The position numbers and the translations under genes were made by a program. A model generated the notes under the pieces. The model was not told the DNA's origin. It ran no database searches and saw only the letters and a list, made by a program, of their open reading frames with translations. Shown here one piece after another: positions 34,003-43,960 of a DNA stretch of 64,000 nt (position 1 is the stretch's first letter; the number at the start of each line of letters is the position of its first letter). This stretch comes from Pedobacter sp. Hv1 (lineage in GTDB: Bacteria > Bacteroidota > Bacteroidia > Sphingobacteriales > Sphingobacteriaceae), in NCBI RefSeq assembly GCF_001412215.1, contig NZ_LLWP01000003.1, positions 124,001 to 188,000 on the forward strand, in the 5' to 3' direction.

Positions 34003-37000
34003 TTATAAATCAATAGTGATACCACCTGCAATAGTTTTTGGTTGAGGATAACCATTTAAGTTATTACCTGTATTCTCAGGATCTTCACCACGATAATTAC
34101 TTATAGTTGCAAGATTTAAGCCCTGTACAAATAAACTAACTCCTTGAACACCAATTTTTGAAGTCCATGCTGTAGGTAATTTATAGTTCAAAGTAATTTG
34201 TTTCAAACGGATATATGATGATTTTTGTACATATCTACTTGACAAGTTAGTTGGATCGTAACCTCCTGGTTCAGTGTAACCATCGTAAGCACGAGGTACA
34301 GCAGTAATTTGACCTGGGGTTGTCCATCTATTCAACTGACTAACCACTTGATTTTCAAGAGCCATACCAGAAGCTTCTAAGATCTGACCTGTTTGTAAAT
34401 AGGTAGAGTTACCATATTGATATTGGAACAATACATCTAATGTTAAACCTTTATAAGAAAAAGTATTGCCAAAACCACCAAATGAAGAAGGGTTAGCATA
34501 TCCCAATATTCTATCATCAGTATTTGCTAATGGCACATAAGTAATATTACCGTTCACATCATAGAACATTGGTCTACCATCTGCCGCATTCACACCTGCA
34601 TATTCAAAACTGTACAAGATATTGGTTGGCTTTCCAACGATATAACTTGTACCAATTCTTTGTGCACCATTGTTCAATTCTATTAATTTATTTCTAAAGA
34701 AAGCAATGTTAAACATGGTTGTCCATTTAAATCCATTTTCCAGATCTAAATTGATCGTATTCAACTCGATATCAATCCCTTTACCATCTAATCTACCACC
34801 ATTTTCTCTAATTGAAGTAAACCCGCTATTACTAGGTAGAGTTCTATCTAATAACAATTTGGTTGTTTTCTTTTTGTAGATATCAACAGCTGCAGTAATT
34901 CTGTTGTTGAAGAATCCCATATCCAAACCTAAGCCAATTTGTTGTTGTTGCTCCCAAGTAAGCAATGGATTTGCTAACTGTGAAGGTCTGATACTAGCCA
35001 AACCGTTATAAGCTCCAGCAGCACCTGGTGAGTTGTACAAACTGATTGCACCAAAATCGCTACCAGGCTGCGTACCAACAACCCCAAAACTACCTCTTAA
35101 TTTTAAATCGCTAAGGAAGTCAACTGATTTCAAGAATTCTTCACCTTTGATTCTCCATCCAGCAGAAGCTCCACCAAATAAACCAAATTTATAATCGGCA
35201 CCGAAACGTGATGAACCATCGTAACGAATATTTCCAGTAAATAGATATTTTCCTTTATAATCGTATTTCACATTACCAATTAAACTGGCAATCTTAAATC
35301 CAGTAAAAGTTGAAGTTGTAGTTAATGGTGTTGCAGCACTACTAATCAATGTAAATAATGGACTAGGGAATCCTTGAGCTGATGCACCAAGTGTTTCTGA
35401 TTGGTTTGATCTGAACTCAAATCCACCTAATAATGATAAGTTATGATCATTATTAAATACTTTATTATAGTTAGCTGTGATACTTGTATTATAGTTGATA
35501 TTTCTAATCAAACTCTCTGCACCAGAACCTCCAGTTGTTGCATAAGCTGGAATAGAAGATGGTCTGAAACTGTAGTTTTTAGCATCAGCAAAATCAAGAC
35601 CTGCATAAAGTCTTAACTTCAAATCTGGCAATAACTTATAATTTAAAGCTAAATTACTAATGGTTTGGAAACTCTGCGTGTTTCTTTTCTCTTCATTGAT
35701 ATGTTGTACAATGTTGATATTTTGTGCATTTCTCAAATCAGGTGGATTTCTATAAGTCCCATCAGGCATATAAATGGTGTTATATGGAGGAATAAATAAA
35801 GCTCCTGTAAATGGTGTATTCACAAAGAAACCACCATCCGTACTAGGACCAACAGATTTAGTAAAGGCAATGTTAAGATTAGCTTCAAAAGATAGTTTAT
35901 CGGTAACTTGGTTATCCAAATTTACTCTTAAACCACCTTTTTTATAATCTGATGCCAATGCTACCCCTTGTGTTCTGTTAAAGTTACCAGACATAAAGAA
36001 TCTTGTTTTTTCATTACCACCACTAGCAGAAAGATTGTACTCTCCAAAGTTAGCATTTCTGAAAATAGCATTGTACCAGTCTTCTGTTGGTAAAGTTGAA
36101 GGATCAATTGTAGCTGAACCAAAACCTTGGTTCATTGCAGTAACTGCTGTGGCCACAGAATTTCCTAAACGAAGTGCACGGTTAGTAACCGCTTCTTTTC
36201 TCAATGCATAATATTGCTGAGAATTTAACATTTCGTAAGGATTGATCTGCTTGTTAACACCTTGCTGAACAGAAAGTTTAACTTGAGTTTTACCTTGTTT
36301 ACCTCTTTTTGTAGTTACAATAACAACACCATTTGCTGCTTGAGATCCATAAATTGATGCAGATGCCGCATCTTTTAGAATTTGGATTGACTCAATATCA
36401 GCAGGATTAATTGCTCCCAATACGTTTTGTGTGGTTACAGTAGATAAACCACCAGCAGCAATCTGAATACCATCAACGATGTATAATGGTTGACTACCAC
36501 CATTAACTGTGGAAACACCACGAACACGAACAGTAATACCAGAACCTGGTTGACCACTGTTAGTAGTTACCTGTACCCCAGCTGCACGACCTTGTAATGC
36601 TCTATCAAACGTTTGAACAGGAAGGCTTTCTATTTGCTTACCTGACACAGTAGAGATAGAACCTGTGGCCACTTGTTTAGTAGTTGTACCATAACCAGTT
36701 ACAACGATTTCGCTTAACACTTTCGATTCGTCTTCTAGTGCAACATTAATTGTGTTACCAGCACCTGCAAGTGGTTTAGTAACTGTAATGAAGCCTAAAT
36801 AAGAAAATTCTAATGCTGTAGCAGCAGAAGGAACTTTGATAGTATAACTACCATTAGATTCTGTTTGGACTGAACCTTGAGCTCCTCTAGTTCTTACGGT
36901 TACGCCTAGAAGTGGCTTGCCATCTCCCTTGTTTGTAACCGTACCAGTAATTGTCCGATCCTGGGCAATAGCGTTGGTAGCTATAACCATTAGAATGAAC

Positions 37001-37023
37001 AAACTTTGTAGAAGTCTTTTCAT
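34003..37023 (-). CDS. SusC/RagA family TonB-linked outer-membrane protein
   Basis: 1006 residues, with a signal peptide ending AIAQ, then a CarboxypepD-like domain (TITGTVTNKGDGKPLLGVTV), a TonB-box/plug region with the SusC signature GTTTKQVATGSISTVSG, and a plug motif PLYIVDGIQI ... DIESIQILKDAASASIYGSQAANGVVIVTTK. The rest is the 22-strand TonB-dependent barrel. It imports a bulky nutrient with the SusD encoded just downstream. Its 503-bp upstream region holds the promoter leader that is also found, degraded, at 31064-31225. No dedicated sigma/anti-sigma pair is adjacent, so regulation is unclear. Confidence 0.95.
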   Translation of the reverse strand: MKRLLQSLFILMVIATNAIAQDRTITGTVTNKGDGKPLLGVTVRTRGAQGSVQTESNGSYTIKVPSAATALEFSYLGFITVTKPLAGAGNTINVALEDESKVLSEIVVTGYGTTTKQVATGSISTVSGKQIESLPVQTFDRALQGRAAGVQVTTNSGQPGSGITVRVRGVSTVNGGSQPLYIVDGIQIAAGGLSTVTTQNVLGAINPADIESIQILKDAASASIYGSQAANGVVIVTTKRGKQGKTQVKLSVQQGVNKQINPYEMLNSQQYYALRKEAVTNRALRLGNSVATAVTAMNQGFGSATIDPSTLPTEDWYNAIFRNANFGEYNLSASGGNEKTRFFMSGNFNRTQGVALASDYKKGGLRVNLDNQVTDKLSFEANLNIAFTKSVGPSTDGGFFVNTPFTGALFIPPYNTIYMPDGTYRNPPDLRNAQNINIVQHINEEKRNTQSFQTISNLALNYKLLPDLKLRLYAGLDFADAKNYSFRPSSIPAYATTGGSGAESLIRNINYNTSITANYNKVFNNDHNLSLLGGFEFRSNQSETLGASAQGFPSPLFTLISSAATPLTTTSTFTGFKIASLIGNVKYDYKGKYLFTGNIRYDGSSRFGADYKFGLFGGASAGWRIKGEEFLKSVDFLSDLKLRGSFGVVGTQPGSDFGAISLYNSPGAAGAYNGLASIRPSQLANPLLTWEQQQQIGLGLDMGFFNNRITAAVDIYKKKTTKLLLDRTLPSNSGFTSIRENGGRLDGKGIDIELNTINLDLENGFKWTTMFNIAFFRNKLIELNNGAQRIGTSYIVGKPTNILYSFEYAGVNAADGRPMFYDVNGNITYVPLANTDDRILGYANPSSFGGFGNTFSYKGLTLDVLFQYQYGNSTYLQTGQILEASGMALENQVVSQLNRWTTPGQITAVPRAYDGYTEPGGYDPTNLSSRYVQKSSYIRLKQITLNYKLPTAWTSKIGVQGVSLFVQGLNLATISNYRGEDPENTGNNLNGYPQPKTIAGGITIDL

Positions 37024-37526
37024 AAATTAATAAAGTTAGGTTAATAAATAATATTTTAATTGCCTAAATATGGAGAAAAATAGGCGTTATTCAAAGGATC
37101 AAAATGTTAAAATTATTATTACAGAAATCAATCAATTGATAATCAATGATTTATAAATTAAATGTTTTAACATTTTTTCACATTTAATCAGAAAAATTAA
37201 TACTAAGTTGTTGCGTTGTTAATTTATAAGACATTATGATTCATAATAATTGCTATAATTAATCAATAAGATTCATGGCTTATTATTAATTATAAATTTC
37301 TCTTATATAGTTAATTGATACAATACACAACAATTAACATGTCGCAACATTAAATAACAAAGAACCGATGTGTTATTAAGAAAATTTAGTCAGACTTAGT
37401 AATTAGATGCTACTGATCAATACTATCGTTAATAGCATAAGTTAAGTGTAGCCAAAACCAATTCGTTTTAAATGGTTAGAAGGTAAATGAAACAGAATTG
37501 AAATCAGGTGTCTAGCTCCAAAAGAG
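37024..37526. other. 503-bp AT-rich region upstream of susC
   Basis: Between the S41 protease stop and the SusC start. It holds the CCTAAATATGG leader (37063-37073) and a TTAACATTTTTT tract (37165-37176); no gene or RNA seen. Homologous to the remnant near 31100. Confidence 0.6.
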
Positions 37527-39215
37527 TTAATTTTCAGAGATAGTAGATTTCGGACTTCCAATAACCTTATAAGAACCATCTCCTTTTAGGATTGCCAACA
37601 TATTAGGCTGATTCGTAAAAAGAGATTTTGCCTTTATTACTTCCTTATCATATTGAAACGCCTGTTCTATTTTACCCCTTTCGAAATAATAGCGACTTAT
37701 AATTTGTGTTTCCAAAACTCTTTTAATTTCCGCTTTATGGCTAACCAAATCTGTTTTTTTGGTAGAAAGCATTTTTTCTTTCAAAGCATCAATATCAGTT
37801 TTAACAGCACCAAGCTTGTTTTCTTTTTGAGCTTCGGTAGTTAACTCGTTAATCAGTTTCTCAGTTGTAGAGCTATAGCTATAATCTTTACCTGCCAATG
37901 TAGCCACAAAAGCACTATAGTCCGCATCTGTAATTTGGAATGTTTTAGCATTTACAATTTCTTTATGCGTCTTCTTATATAAATTGGCATAATCAAAAAA
38001 CAAATTTTTGGTAAGTAGAGATATGGTAATTGGGCTTAACATATTTGCTTCTACCAGTACATCTGGATAAACCCCATTTCCATTATAAACAGTTCTTCCA
38101 GCTCTAGTAGAGTACGCTTTCATTAATGAGTCGGCAAATTTCTCTGCAGAACCATTCTGATCTTTGTGTGCATAGTCTAAAGCCTGAATACATCGACCAG
38201 ATGGTGTAAAATATTTCGCTACTGTAACCTTAACTAAACTATTATAAGGTAAATTGAAGGTTTGTTGAACAAGTCCTTTCCCATAACTTCTCTGACCTAT
38301 TACAACAGCACGATCTAAGTCCTGTAGAGCTCCGGCAACAATCTCTGATGCAGAAGCTGAAGAACCATTGATTAGAACAACTAAAGGTATCTGCGGCGAA
38401 ATTGGATCATTTAATGTTTTGTAACTGACTGTTTTTTCAGGGTTTCTTCCCTTTTGAACAACAATTAATATGTCTTTCTGAACAAATAGGTTTACAATTT
38501 TAACTGCTTCTTGTAAAATTCCGCCTCCATTATTTCGAAGATCCAATATAATGCCTTTTGGTTGTGATTTATTTAAATTCACCAATGCATCCTTAACTTC
38601 TTGACCTGAATTTTCTAAAAACTTATCTAAACGGATATAACCAATCTGGTCACCAAGCATTGCCGAATAAGAAACATTTGGTTGTTTGATCTCTTCACGT
38701 ACCAAAGTTTTATTTATCGTAAGGCCCTCTCTAACCAAAACCAATTCTGCAGCCGACTTTTTCGGCCCACGCAACAGTTGACTGATCTGGTTTCGGTCTT
38801 TCCCAGTTGTTTCAATACCGTTGATTTTTAAAATCTGATCTCCAGGCCTAACATCTTGTTTATTTGCCGGATTACCTTCGCTTACTTCATTTACAAATAA
38901 TTTATTATCTATAAACAGTGTACCAGCACCAATACCTCCATATTGTGTACTTACATATTTCAACTTGTAATCTTCAATTTCAGATTCAGGAATATACTCG
39001 GTATAAGGATCCAAGCCTTGTAACATGGCATCAATTCCGTTGCGCATCAGCTCTGAGGCATTTGTTTCCTCTACATAGTTGAGGTTAATTTCTTTATATA
39101 ATGAAGCAAAAATATCTAGGTTTTTAGATACTAGGAATAGATCATCCTTAAATGAAAATGACAATCCTGCTAAGCTTAATAAGCCAATAATAATCCAAAA
39201 TTTTAATTTACCCAT
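37527..39215 (-). CDS. S41 family C-terminal processing peptidase
   Basis: 562 residues. The N-terminal hydrophobic segment (LKFWIIIGLLSLAGLSFSF) anchors or exports it. A PDZ domain spans about 85-165 (YGGIGAGTLFIDNKLFVNEVSEGNPANKQDVRPGDQILKINGIE in part). The catalytic Ser is in VLINGSSASASEIVAGAL (near 287) and the Lys in GQRSYGKGLVQQT (near 310), as in CtpA/Prc. It is a periplasmic tail-specific protease for envelope proteins. Upstream of its start lie two hairpins, so it has its own promoter. A functional tie to the neighbouring SusCD is not shown. Confidence 0.92.
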   Translation of the reverse strand: MGKLKFWIIIGLLSLAGLSFSFKDDLFLVSKNLDIFASLYKEINLNYVEETNASELMRNGIDAMLQGLDPYTEYIPESEIEDYKLKYVSTQYGGIGAGTLFIDNKLFVNEVSEGNPANKQDVRPGDQILKINGIETTGKDRNQISQLLRGPKKSAAELVLVREGLTINKTLVREEIKQPNVSYSAMLGDQIGYIRLDKFLENSGQEVKDALVNLNKSQPKGIILDLRNNGGGILQEAVKIVNLFVQKDILIVVQKGRNPEKTVSYKTLNDPISPQIPLVVLINGSSASASEIVAGALQDLDRAVVIGQRSYGKGLVQQTFNLPYNSLVKVTVAKYFTPSGRCIQALDYAHKDQNGSAEKFADSLMKAYSTRAGRTVYNGNGVYPDVLVEANMLSPITISLLTKNLFFDYANLYKKTHKEIVNAKTFQITDADYSAFVATLAGKDYSYSSTTEKLINELTTEAQKENKLGAVKTDIDALKEKMLSTKKTDLVSHKAEIKRVLETQIISRYYFERGKIEQAFQYDKEVIKAKSLFTNQPNMLAILKGDGSYKVIGSPKSTISEN

Positions 39216-39286
39216 GTCAGTACGTTATTCTTTGTTTCATTAATTAAAGAGAGAATTGTAAATGTACAAAAATGGCCAAACATTAT

Positions 39287-39318
39287 AAAGGCTTTAGTTT
39301 TTTGAACTAAAGCCTTTT
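39287..39318. terminator. Hairpin in the collagen-like/S41 intergenic region
   Basis: AAAGGCTTTAGTT (39287-39299) and AACTAAAGCCTTT (39305-39317), a perfect 13-bp stem around a 5-base loop. It follows the stronger terminator at 39365 in the minus direction and may act as a second stop before the S41 gene. Confidence 0.7.
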
Positions 39319-39364
39319 AAAAAAATTGATATCCCAACTTTTAAGAATAATCTATTAAAATAAA

Positions 39365-39393
39365 AAAGCAGCTCCTCATTAGAGGAGCTGCTT
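39365..39393 (-). terminator. Rho-independent terminator of the collagen-like gene
   Basis: AAGCAGCTCCTC pairs with GAGGAGCTGCTT around ATTA; on the minus strand it runs into TTTTTT. It lies 40 bp past the gene's stop. Confidence 0.92.
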
Positions 39394-39432
39394 GCATTAA
39401 ATTATATATAATTTAACTCTAAAGATTAATAA

Positions 39433-41310
39433 TTATAATTTAATGTTTGCACTAATTGCGTTAGGGTTGTCAGTATCAACACCTTTAGCTTTTAATGACT
39501 TAATAACATCACCAGGGATTACAAATACTTGTAATGTAACTAATTTGTGAGCGCCAACTGTAGCAGCACTAACACCACCTTTGTTACCACTTACAGGGAT
39601 AGTTTCACCCACAGGAACGATTGCAACGCCAGCAGGATCAGTAGCACTTAAAGTACCGCTAGCAAAACTATAGTAGTTTGTATAGTTAGCACGTGTATTA
39701 AACGATGCACCACCTGCAGGAGCTGGTCCAAATGGATTAACATTAGCTAATGCAACTGTATTGTAACCAGCAGCCATTGCAGCATCAGCTACAAGCATAG
39801 CAGGGCCTACGTAAGTAGCAACTGCAGGTGCATTTGTACCTGAAGTAATAGTCCAGTTCTGTAAAAATTTACCATCTGCATAAACAGTTGGAGTAGCAAC
39901 TGGGCCTACTACTGGAGTAGCAACCTGATTAGGAGCAAAAGTAGTTACAGCGTTAGCAAAATAAGTACCAGTACCTGGGAAGTTAACAGCTGGACCAGCG
40001 ATAGTCGTTGGATTAACTGTACCAAATGGATTTTGGTTAGTAAACAAACCTGAACCAGCAGTTGTAGGTGTTACATAAGAATTAGCATAGTAAGATAAAT
40101 CTACCCAACCAGCATTAATACCTGCATGTACAACCGCAGTGTTACCAGCATCACCTGGGGTAACAGTACCAGCGTTATGGTATTTGTATTTCAAGAATAC
40201 TTTACCATCTTGTTTGTATTTAGCAAAGTTAGGAACTAATGTATTCAAATCCCAAGTAGTTCTAGCAGAGTAAGTAGCATAATAATTAGTTGTGCTATTT
40301 TGAACTGCAATCTTTTTAGTAGTAGCTAATACTAAAGTTTGACCTAAAGCTACAGTGTTTTGCAATGCTTTAGCATAGGTTAAATAACCATAAGAAGCAC
40401 CAGCATTAACTGTCAATCTGTCGATATCATCTTGAGTTAAAGTAAACTCAGCTAATGGATTAACAGTGTTTTTAGTATAACGGAATTTAGCACCTACAAC
40501 GAAAACACCTGCACCAAGAGCTGCAGCATTAGCTGGAACTTGATTAAAGATGTTACTACCTGTAGCTGATTCAAAAACCATCTCTCTGTTCTCACCCCAA
40601 CCACCTGTACCAGCAGCACCGCCAGCATCAGCAACTGTTCTTACTGGATACTGGTTGATACGAATCATATCATTAGCAGTTACAGTATAAGAAGAGAAAA
40701 TGTTGTAGTTTTCATAACTAGGAATCATATCTTGTCCCGCAACTTTAGTAAGTTCCGCTACATTTTCAAAACCTCTAGTTATGGTATAAGTTTTAGCTGC
40801 ATAAGCTTGACCTAAAGGCATTGTGTTAAGCCAAGTACCATCAGCTTGTTTTGGTCCATAAAAAACACCACTAGTTGTGTCAAAATAGAAATCACCAGTT
40901 ACACCTTGAGTAGTTGGCGCACCAGCACCAGCTAAAAATTGTGTACCGTTAGTACCATTTGTACCGTTTGTACCATTTGTACCATTAGCACCTTGTAAAG
41001 AAGTACTTGTTCCTGCCCAACCAGCAGCAACTTTAGGACCCCAAAGAGTTTTTGTTGTTTTGTTGAAAGCGTAGTCACCTACAGCACCATCAGCAGCAAC
41101 TGGATCAACAGTTAGACCCAAAATTTTTGAACCAGCAGCACCAGCAGCGCCCGGTACACCTTGAGCACCTGCAGGACCTACTGCACCAGCAGCACCAGTA
41201 GCACCCGTTGGGCCAGCAGGACCTGCAGGACCCTGAGCTCCATCTTTCTTACAAGCGTTAAACGCTAGAAGAGAGCTCACCATCATTACAGTTAATAAAA
41301 CTTTTCTCAT
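39433..41310 (-). CDS. Collagen-like triple-helix repeat lipoprotein
   Basis: 625 residues with a lipobox in LLAFNACKKDG (Cys near 20). Residues about 24-62 are Gly-x-x repeats (GPAGPAGPTGATGAAGAVG and on), the collagen pattern. A later NGTNGTNGTNGT run (about 107-122) comes from tandem 9-bp units (40943-40988). Two similar units near 80-95 and 128-150 (LWGPKVAAGWAG, YFDTTSGVFYGPKQADGTW) resemble lipoprotein repeats that follow collagen stalks. The C-terminal 450 residues are beta-rich with no known fold. It probably stands out from the outer membrane as an adhesin or structural stalk. It is divergent from the first DeoR gene. Confidence 0.82.
   Translation of the reverse strand: MRKVLLTVMMVSSLLAFNACKKDGAQGPAGPAGPTGATGAAGAVGPAGAQGVPGAAGAAGSKILGLTVDPVAADGAVGDYAFNKTTKTLWGPKVAAGWAGTSTSLQGANGTNGTNGTNGTNGTQFLAGAGAPTTQGVTGDFYFDTTSGVFYGPKQADGTWLNTMPLGQAYAAKTYTITRGFENVAELTKVAGQDMIPSYENYNIFSSYTVTANDMIRINQYPVRTVADAGGAAGTGGWGENREMVFESATGSNIFNQVPANAAALGAGVFVVGAKFRYTKNTVNPLAEFTLTQDDIDRLTVNAGASYGYLTYAKALQNTVALGQTLVLATTKKIAVQNSTTNYYATYSARTTWDLNTLVPNFAKYKQDGKVFLKYKYHNAGTVTPGDAGNTAVVHAGINAGWVDLSYYANSYVTPTTAGSGLFTNQNPFGTVNPTTIAGPAVNFPGTGTYFANAVTTFAPNQVATPVVGPVATPTVYADGKFLQNWTITSGTNAPAVATYVGPAMLVADAAMAAGYNTVALANVNPFGPAPAGGASFNTRANYTNYYSFASGTLSATDPAGVAIVPVGETIPVSGNKGGVSAATVGAHKLVTLQVFVIPGDVIKSLKAKGVDTDNPNAISANIKL
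40943..40988 (-). repeat. Tandem 9-bp repeats within the collagen-like gene
   Basis: Units such as ACCATTTGT and ACCGTTTGT repeat five times and encode Asn-Gly-Thr. In-frame slippage would change the stalk length without breaking the gene. Confidence 0.8.
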
Positions 41311-41931
41311 AATCTTAGAGTTAATAAATTTATTTTCTTTTTTTCTTGCTTACTCTTAGTACAGTTTTCAGCATTCCCTGTTGAACCATAATTAATTCAT
41401 GGTACGAATATACACTTAAAACAATAATTAAAAAAAAATATTTTTTTAATTCCTTTAATGTTTAAGCTTTGTACATCTTTTACCTAAAAAAACTTTGTAT
41501 CCGGCTACAAATATCAACTTTAGTTTTAATATTACCAATTTTTTTATTTTTTTTTTATTTTCATTAAATCGATCACATTAAACTTTAAGTTGCTAGTGCT
41601 CAAATCATAATTATACTTAAAAACAACTATTGCTTTATATAGTGTTTAAATCATCACTAATGATGCTTCTGCTATCCTACTATCAGGGCCTGTTTATTCA
41701 TACATATATATAAGGTATAAACTTAGACAAATACCCAAAGATTAAACAGCTATATTATGTTACATGGTGATTGTCTGAATTTAGCGTATTAACACAATTT
41801 ATATCAAGATTTCTCATTACAGCAAATAAGTGTTTATCATTAAAACTAATAAGTATTTTATTACTTTAGACCTGTTTTAAAATACCATCATCCTGAATAT
41901 CATTTTTTATTAATTAATCAAACGACGTAAA
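41311..41931. other. 621-bp divergent intergenic region
   Basis: Between the collagen-like gene (left) and the first DeoR gene (right). Very AT-rich with long A and T runs; I see no ORF, RNA or clear repeat. It must hold promoters for both genes. Confidence 0.6.
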
Positions 41932-42678
41932 ATGTTAAAAAAGGAGCGACACGATTTAATTATGAGGCAGATTAACCTTCATAATAGAGTGCTTACATCA
42001 GATCTGGTGCAGTTGTTAAATGTATCAGAAGATACCATCAGGAGAGACCTTCAGGAACTATCCGATGAGAACTTCTTATATAAGGTACATGGAGGTGCAT
42101 TATCTAAATCTTATCATTCTTCTTTTGATGACAGTACCGTATATGCGAAGGAGGCCAAGATTGTCATCGCTAAAAAAACGATCTCCTTAATTAAGGATGG
42201 AATGGTGATCCTTACAGGTGGAGGTACTACTATTATTGAGTTGGTAAAACAATTACCGGAAAATTTACAAGCTACTTTTTTTACCATTAGCCCTTTAGTT
42301 GCTGTAGAGCTCTCGAAATACCCAAGAGCTGAAGTGATTTTAATTGGCGGGTTATTTAGCAAAAACTCGCAAATCACTTATGGAGGGCATGTGATTAGTC
42401 AACTTGCAGAGATCAATGCAGACTTATGTTTACTGGGCACAAGTGCCTTACACCCTCAAAGTGGATTAACAGACACGGATTGGGAAATTAATCAATTGAA
42501 GAAAAAAATGCTAAACTCTTCAAAAAAAACGGCTGTATTATGTATCTCTGAGAAATTAAATATTGCTTTAAGGCTAAAAGTAGCTGCTTTAGAGAATATT
42601 ACCTATTTAGTAACAGAGTTGGAACCAAATGATTCTAAACTGGACAACTATCGTGTTAAAAATCTGCAGATCCTTTAA
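41932..42678 (+). CDS. DeoR/GlpR family transcriptional regulator (copy 1)
   Basis: 248 residues. The N-terminal winged helix reads RHDLIMRQINLHNRVLTSDLVQLLNVSEDTIRRDLQELSDE (residues 5-45), the DeoR DNA-binding signature. The C-terminal part is the DeoRC sensor domain, with ILTGGGTTIIELVKQLP and LLGTSALHPQSGLTDTDWE, which binds a sugar phosphate. It is very similar to the regulator at 48986-49732 (roughly 85-90 per cent by eye). The two flank the susC-susD-DUF4397 operon, suggesting they control that locus and nagB. The divergent collagen-like gene could also be a target. Confidence 0.93.
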   Translation: MLKKERHDLIMRQINLHNRVLTSDLVQLLNVSEDTIRRDLQELSDENFLYKVHGGALSKSYHSSFDDSTVYAKEAKIVIAKKTISLIKDGMVILTGGGTTIIELVKQLPENLQATFFTISPLVAVELSKYPRAEVILIGGLFSKNSQITYGGHVISQLAEINADLCLLGTSALHPQSGLTDTDWEINQLKKKMLNSSKKTAVLCISEKLNIALRLKVAALENITYLVTELEPNDSKLDNYRVKNLQIL

Positions 42679-42717
42679 TTACAATTTTATTTAAACAGAA
42701 AGCTAGCCTTGTTATAT

Positions 42718-42933
42718 TTAAAGTCTATTCCCATCGGCATCTGCTAGTGCCTTTTTGATGGTGAATTCTATATAAGCTTCATCTCTTTTAACCAGTTGCA
42801 TTAATTGTTTCACCAGTTGGTCTTCTTGACCAAGTGTAAATGAAAGATCTGCTTGAGCTAAATCGCGGTATTTTCTTAAAAATTTGATTTTAACCCTTTC
42901 CCAGGTTTCAGGTGTAAGTGTAAAGCTTGCCAT
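42718..42933 (-). CDS. Small CsbD-like protein
   Basis: 71 residues, highly charged and helical: TWERVKIKFLRKYRDLAQADLSFTLGQEDQLVKQLMQLVKR. The W..vK.K....y.dL..aDL.ft.Gqed.L pattern resembles Bacteroidota CsbD-like stress proteins, although the match is weak. It lies convergently next to the first DeoR gene. It may be a general stress protein; a role in the locus is not implied. Length and the ATG at 42933 are consistent with a real gene. Confidence 0.6.
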   Translation of the reverse strand: MASFTLTPETWERVKIKFLRKYRDLAQADLSFTLGQEDQLVKQLMQLVKRDEAYIEFTIKKALADADGNRL

Positions 42934-43088
42934 GGTTTAAAAATATTTTGCCACAAAAATAGTAAAAATATTAGGATTAGACACCTATGCGCTAGATAAG
43001 CTTAACAATACAGGTGTTACTCATTAATAAAAAGGTGATGCCGTTATTTCTTCTTCAGTAGATTAATGAATAGCAATTCTTAAAAATA

Positions 43089-43133
43089 AATACAAAAGGC
43101 TCACTACTTTGAAAATAGCGAGCCTTTTGTATT
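43089..43133 (-). terminator. Terminator of the susC2-susD2-DUF4397 operon
   Basis: TACAAAAGGCTC (43091-43102) pairs with GAGCCTTTTGTA (43120-43131) and a few bases inside. It lies 20 bp past the stop of the DUF4397 gene. Confidence 0.85.
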
Positions 43134-43151
43134 TGTAATATCGGTTACGTT

Positions 43152-43955
43152 TTACCTTACATAATAAAATGCAACATAGGGCTTACGCAAATCTGAACCT
43201 GATGTTGGATAACCGGTGTAACCAGTTGCAAAGGCAGTATAAATTCTTCTATTAAGAATAGTACTGCCACTAGTATAAGTAGCAATTACCGTTCCCGTAG
43301 GGCCCGATCCACCTGCTCTAATTGTCCAAACTGTGGATGCTGGAGCTGCTGTGGTACCCGTAGATATTAGAAACTTATCACTTATTCCCATAAAAGGAAT
43401 ATTGGCCGCCACTAAATTAGTACCATTATATAAATCAATAAAGGGAGCATTTGCGATTAAATTTACAAACCTCATTTTTACAAACCCAGAATCTGGAAGT
43501 TCAAAATCTTCATCGATAAACAATCCTTTTCTATTTAAAGAATCGGCTACGTGAAGCGAATATCTTTTACCAGCTACTGTTGCTACGCTTGTTGTGTAAA
43601 CATCTATTGAATCTATATTAGTTCCTTTTTTGGGAATACTAACTGATATTTTTGTATTTGGACCAGCCGCTATCGGTAAATAATCGCCGGTAGAACCTCC
43701 AAAAGTATTAAAACCTCCTCCAGGAAACGGGAACCTGCTTCTCACATTTGTTCCGCTTACCCTTACGTCGTTAATTTTGATCTGCACAAAAGGATCATTA
43801 TAAAAAGCAACATTGTAGTTAACTTTAATCATTGCTTTTGTAGACAAGTCTACTTCATCATATTCTGAAAATACATTGTCTTTATTCTTTTTACAACCCA
43901 GAAATACCAAGGTGAATAAAAGGGATAAAATTGATATGTTTAAAAAAGATCTCAT
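43152..43955 (-). CDS. DUF4397-domain lipoprotein
   Basis: 267 residues with a lipobox FLGCKKN (Cys near 21). The body has repeated Ig-like strands: the DUF4397 pattern appears as FVKMRFVNLIANAPFIDLYNGTNLVAANIPF (about 155-190) and an earlier SIDVYTTSVATVAGKRYSLHVAD. Such proteins are surface lipoproteins often encoded after SusCD, with no known activity. It begins 5 bp past the SusD stop, so it belongs to the same operon. Confidence 0.8.
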   Translation of the reverse strand: MRSFLNISILSLLFTLVFLGCKKNKDNVFSEYDEVDLSTKAMIKVNYNVAFYNDPFVQIKINDVRVSGTNVRSRFPFPGGGFNTFGGSTGDYLPIAAGPNTKISVSIPKKGTNIDSIDVYTTSVATVAGKRYSLHVADSLNRKGLFIDEDFELPDSGFVKMRFVNLIANAPFIDLYNGTNLVAANIPFMGISDKFLISTGTTAAPASTVWTIRAGGSGPTGTVIATYTSGSTILNRRIYTAFATGYTGYPTSGSDLRKPYVAFYYVR

Positions 43956-43960
43956 AATTG

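Noticed and set aside
40943..40988. CRISPR or minisatellite outside a gene
   Set aside because: The units are in frame inside a coding sequence and encode Asn-Gly-Thr repeats.
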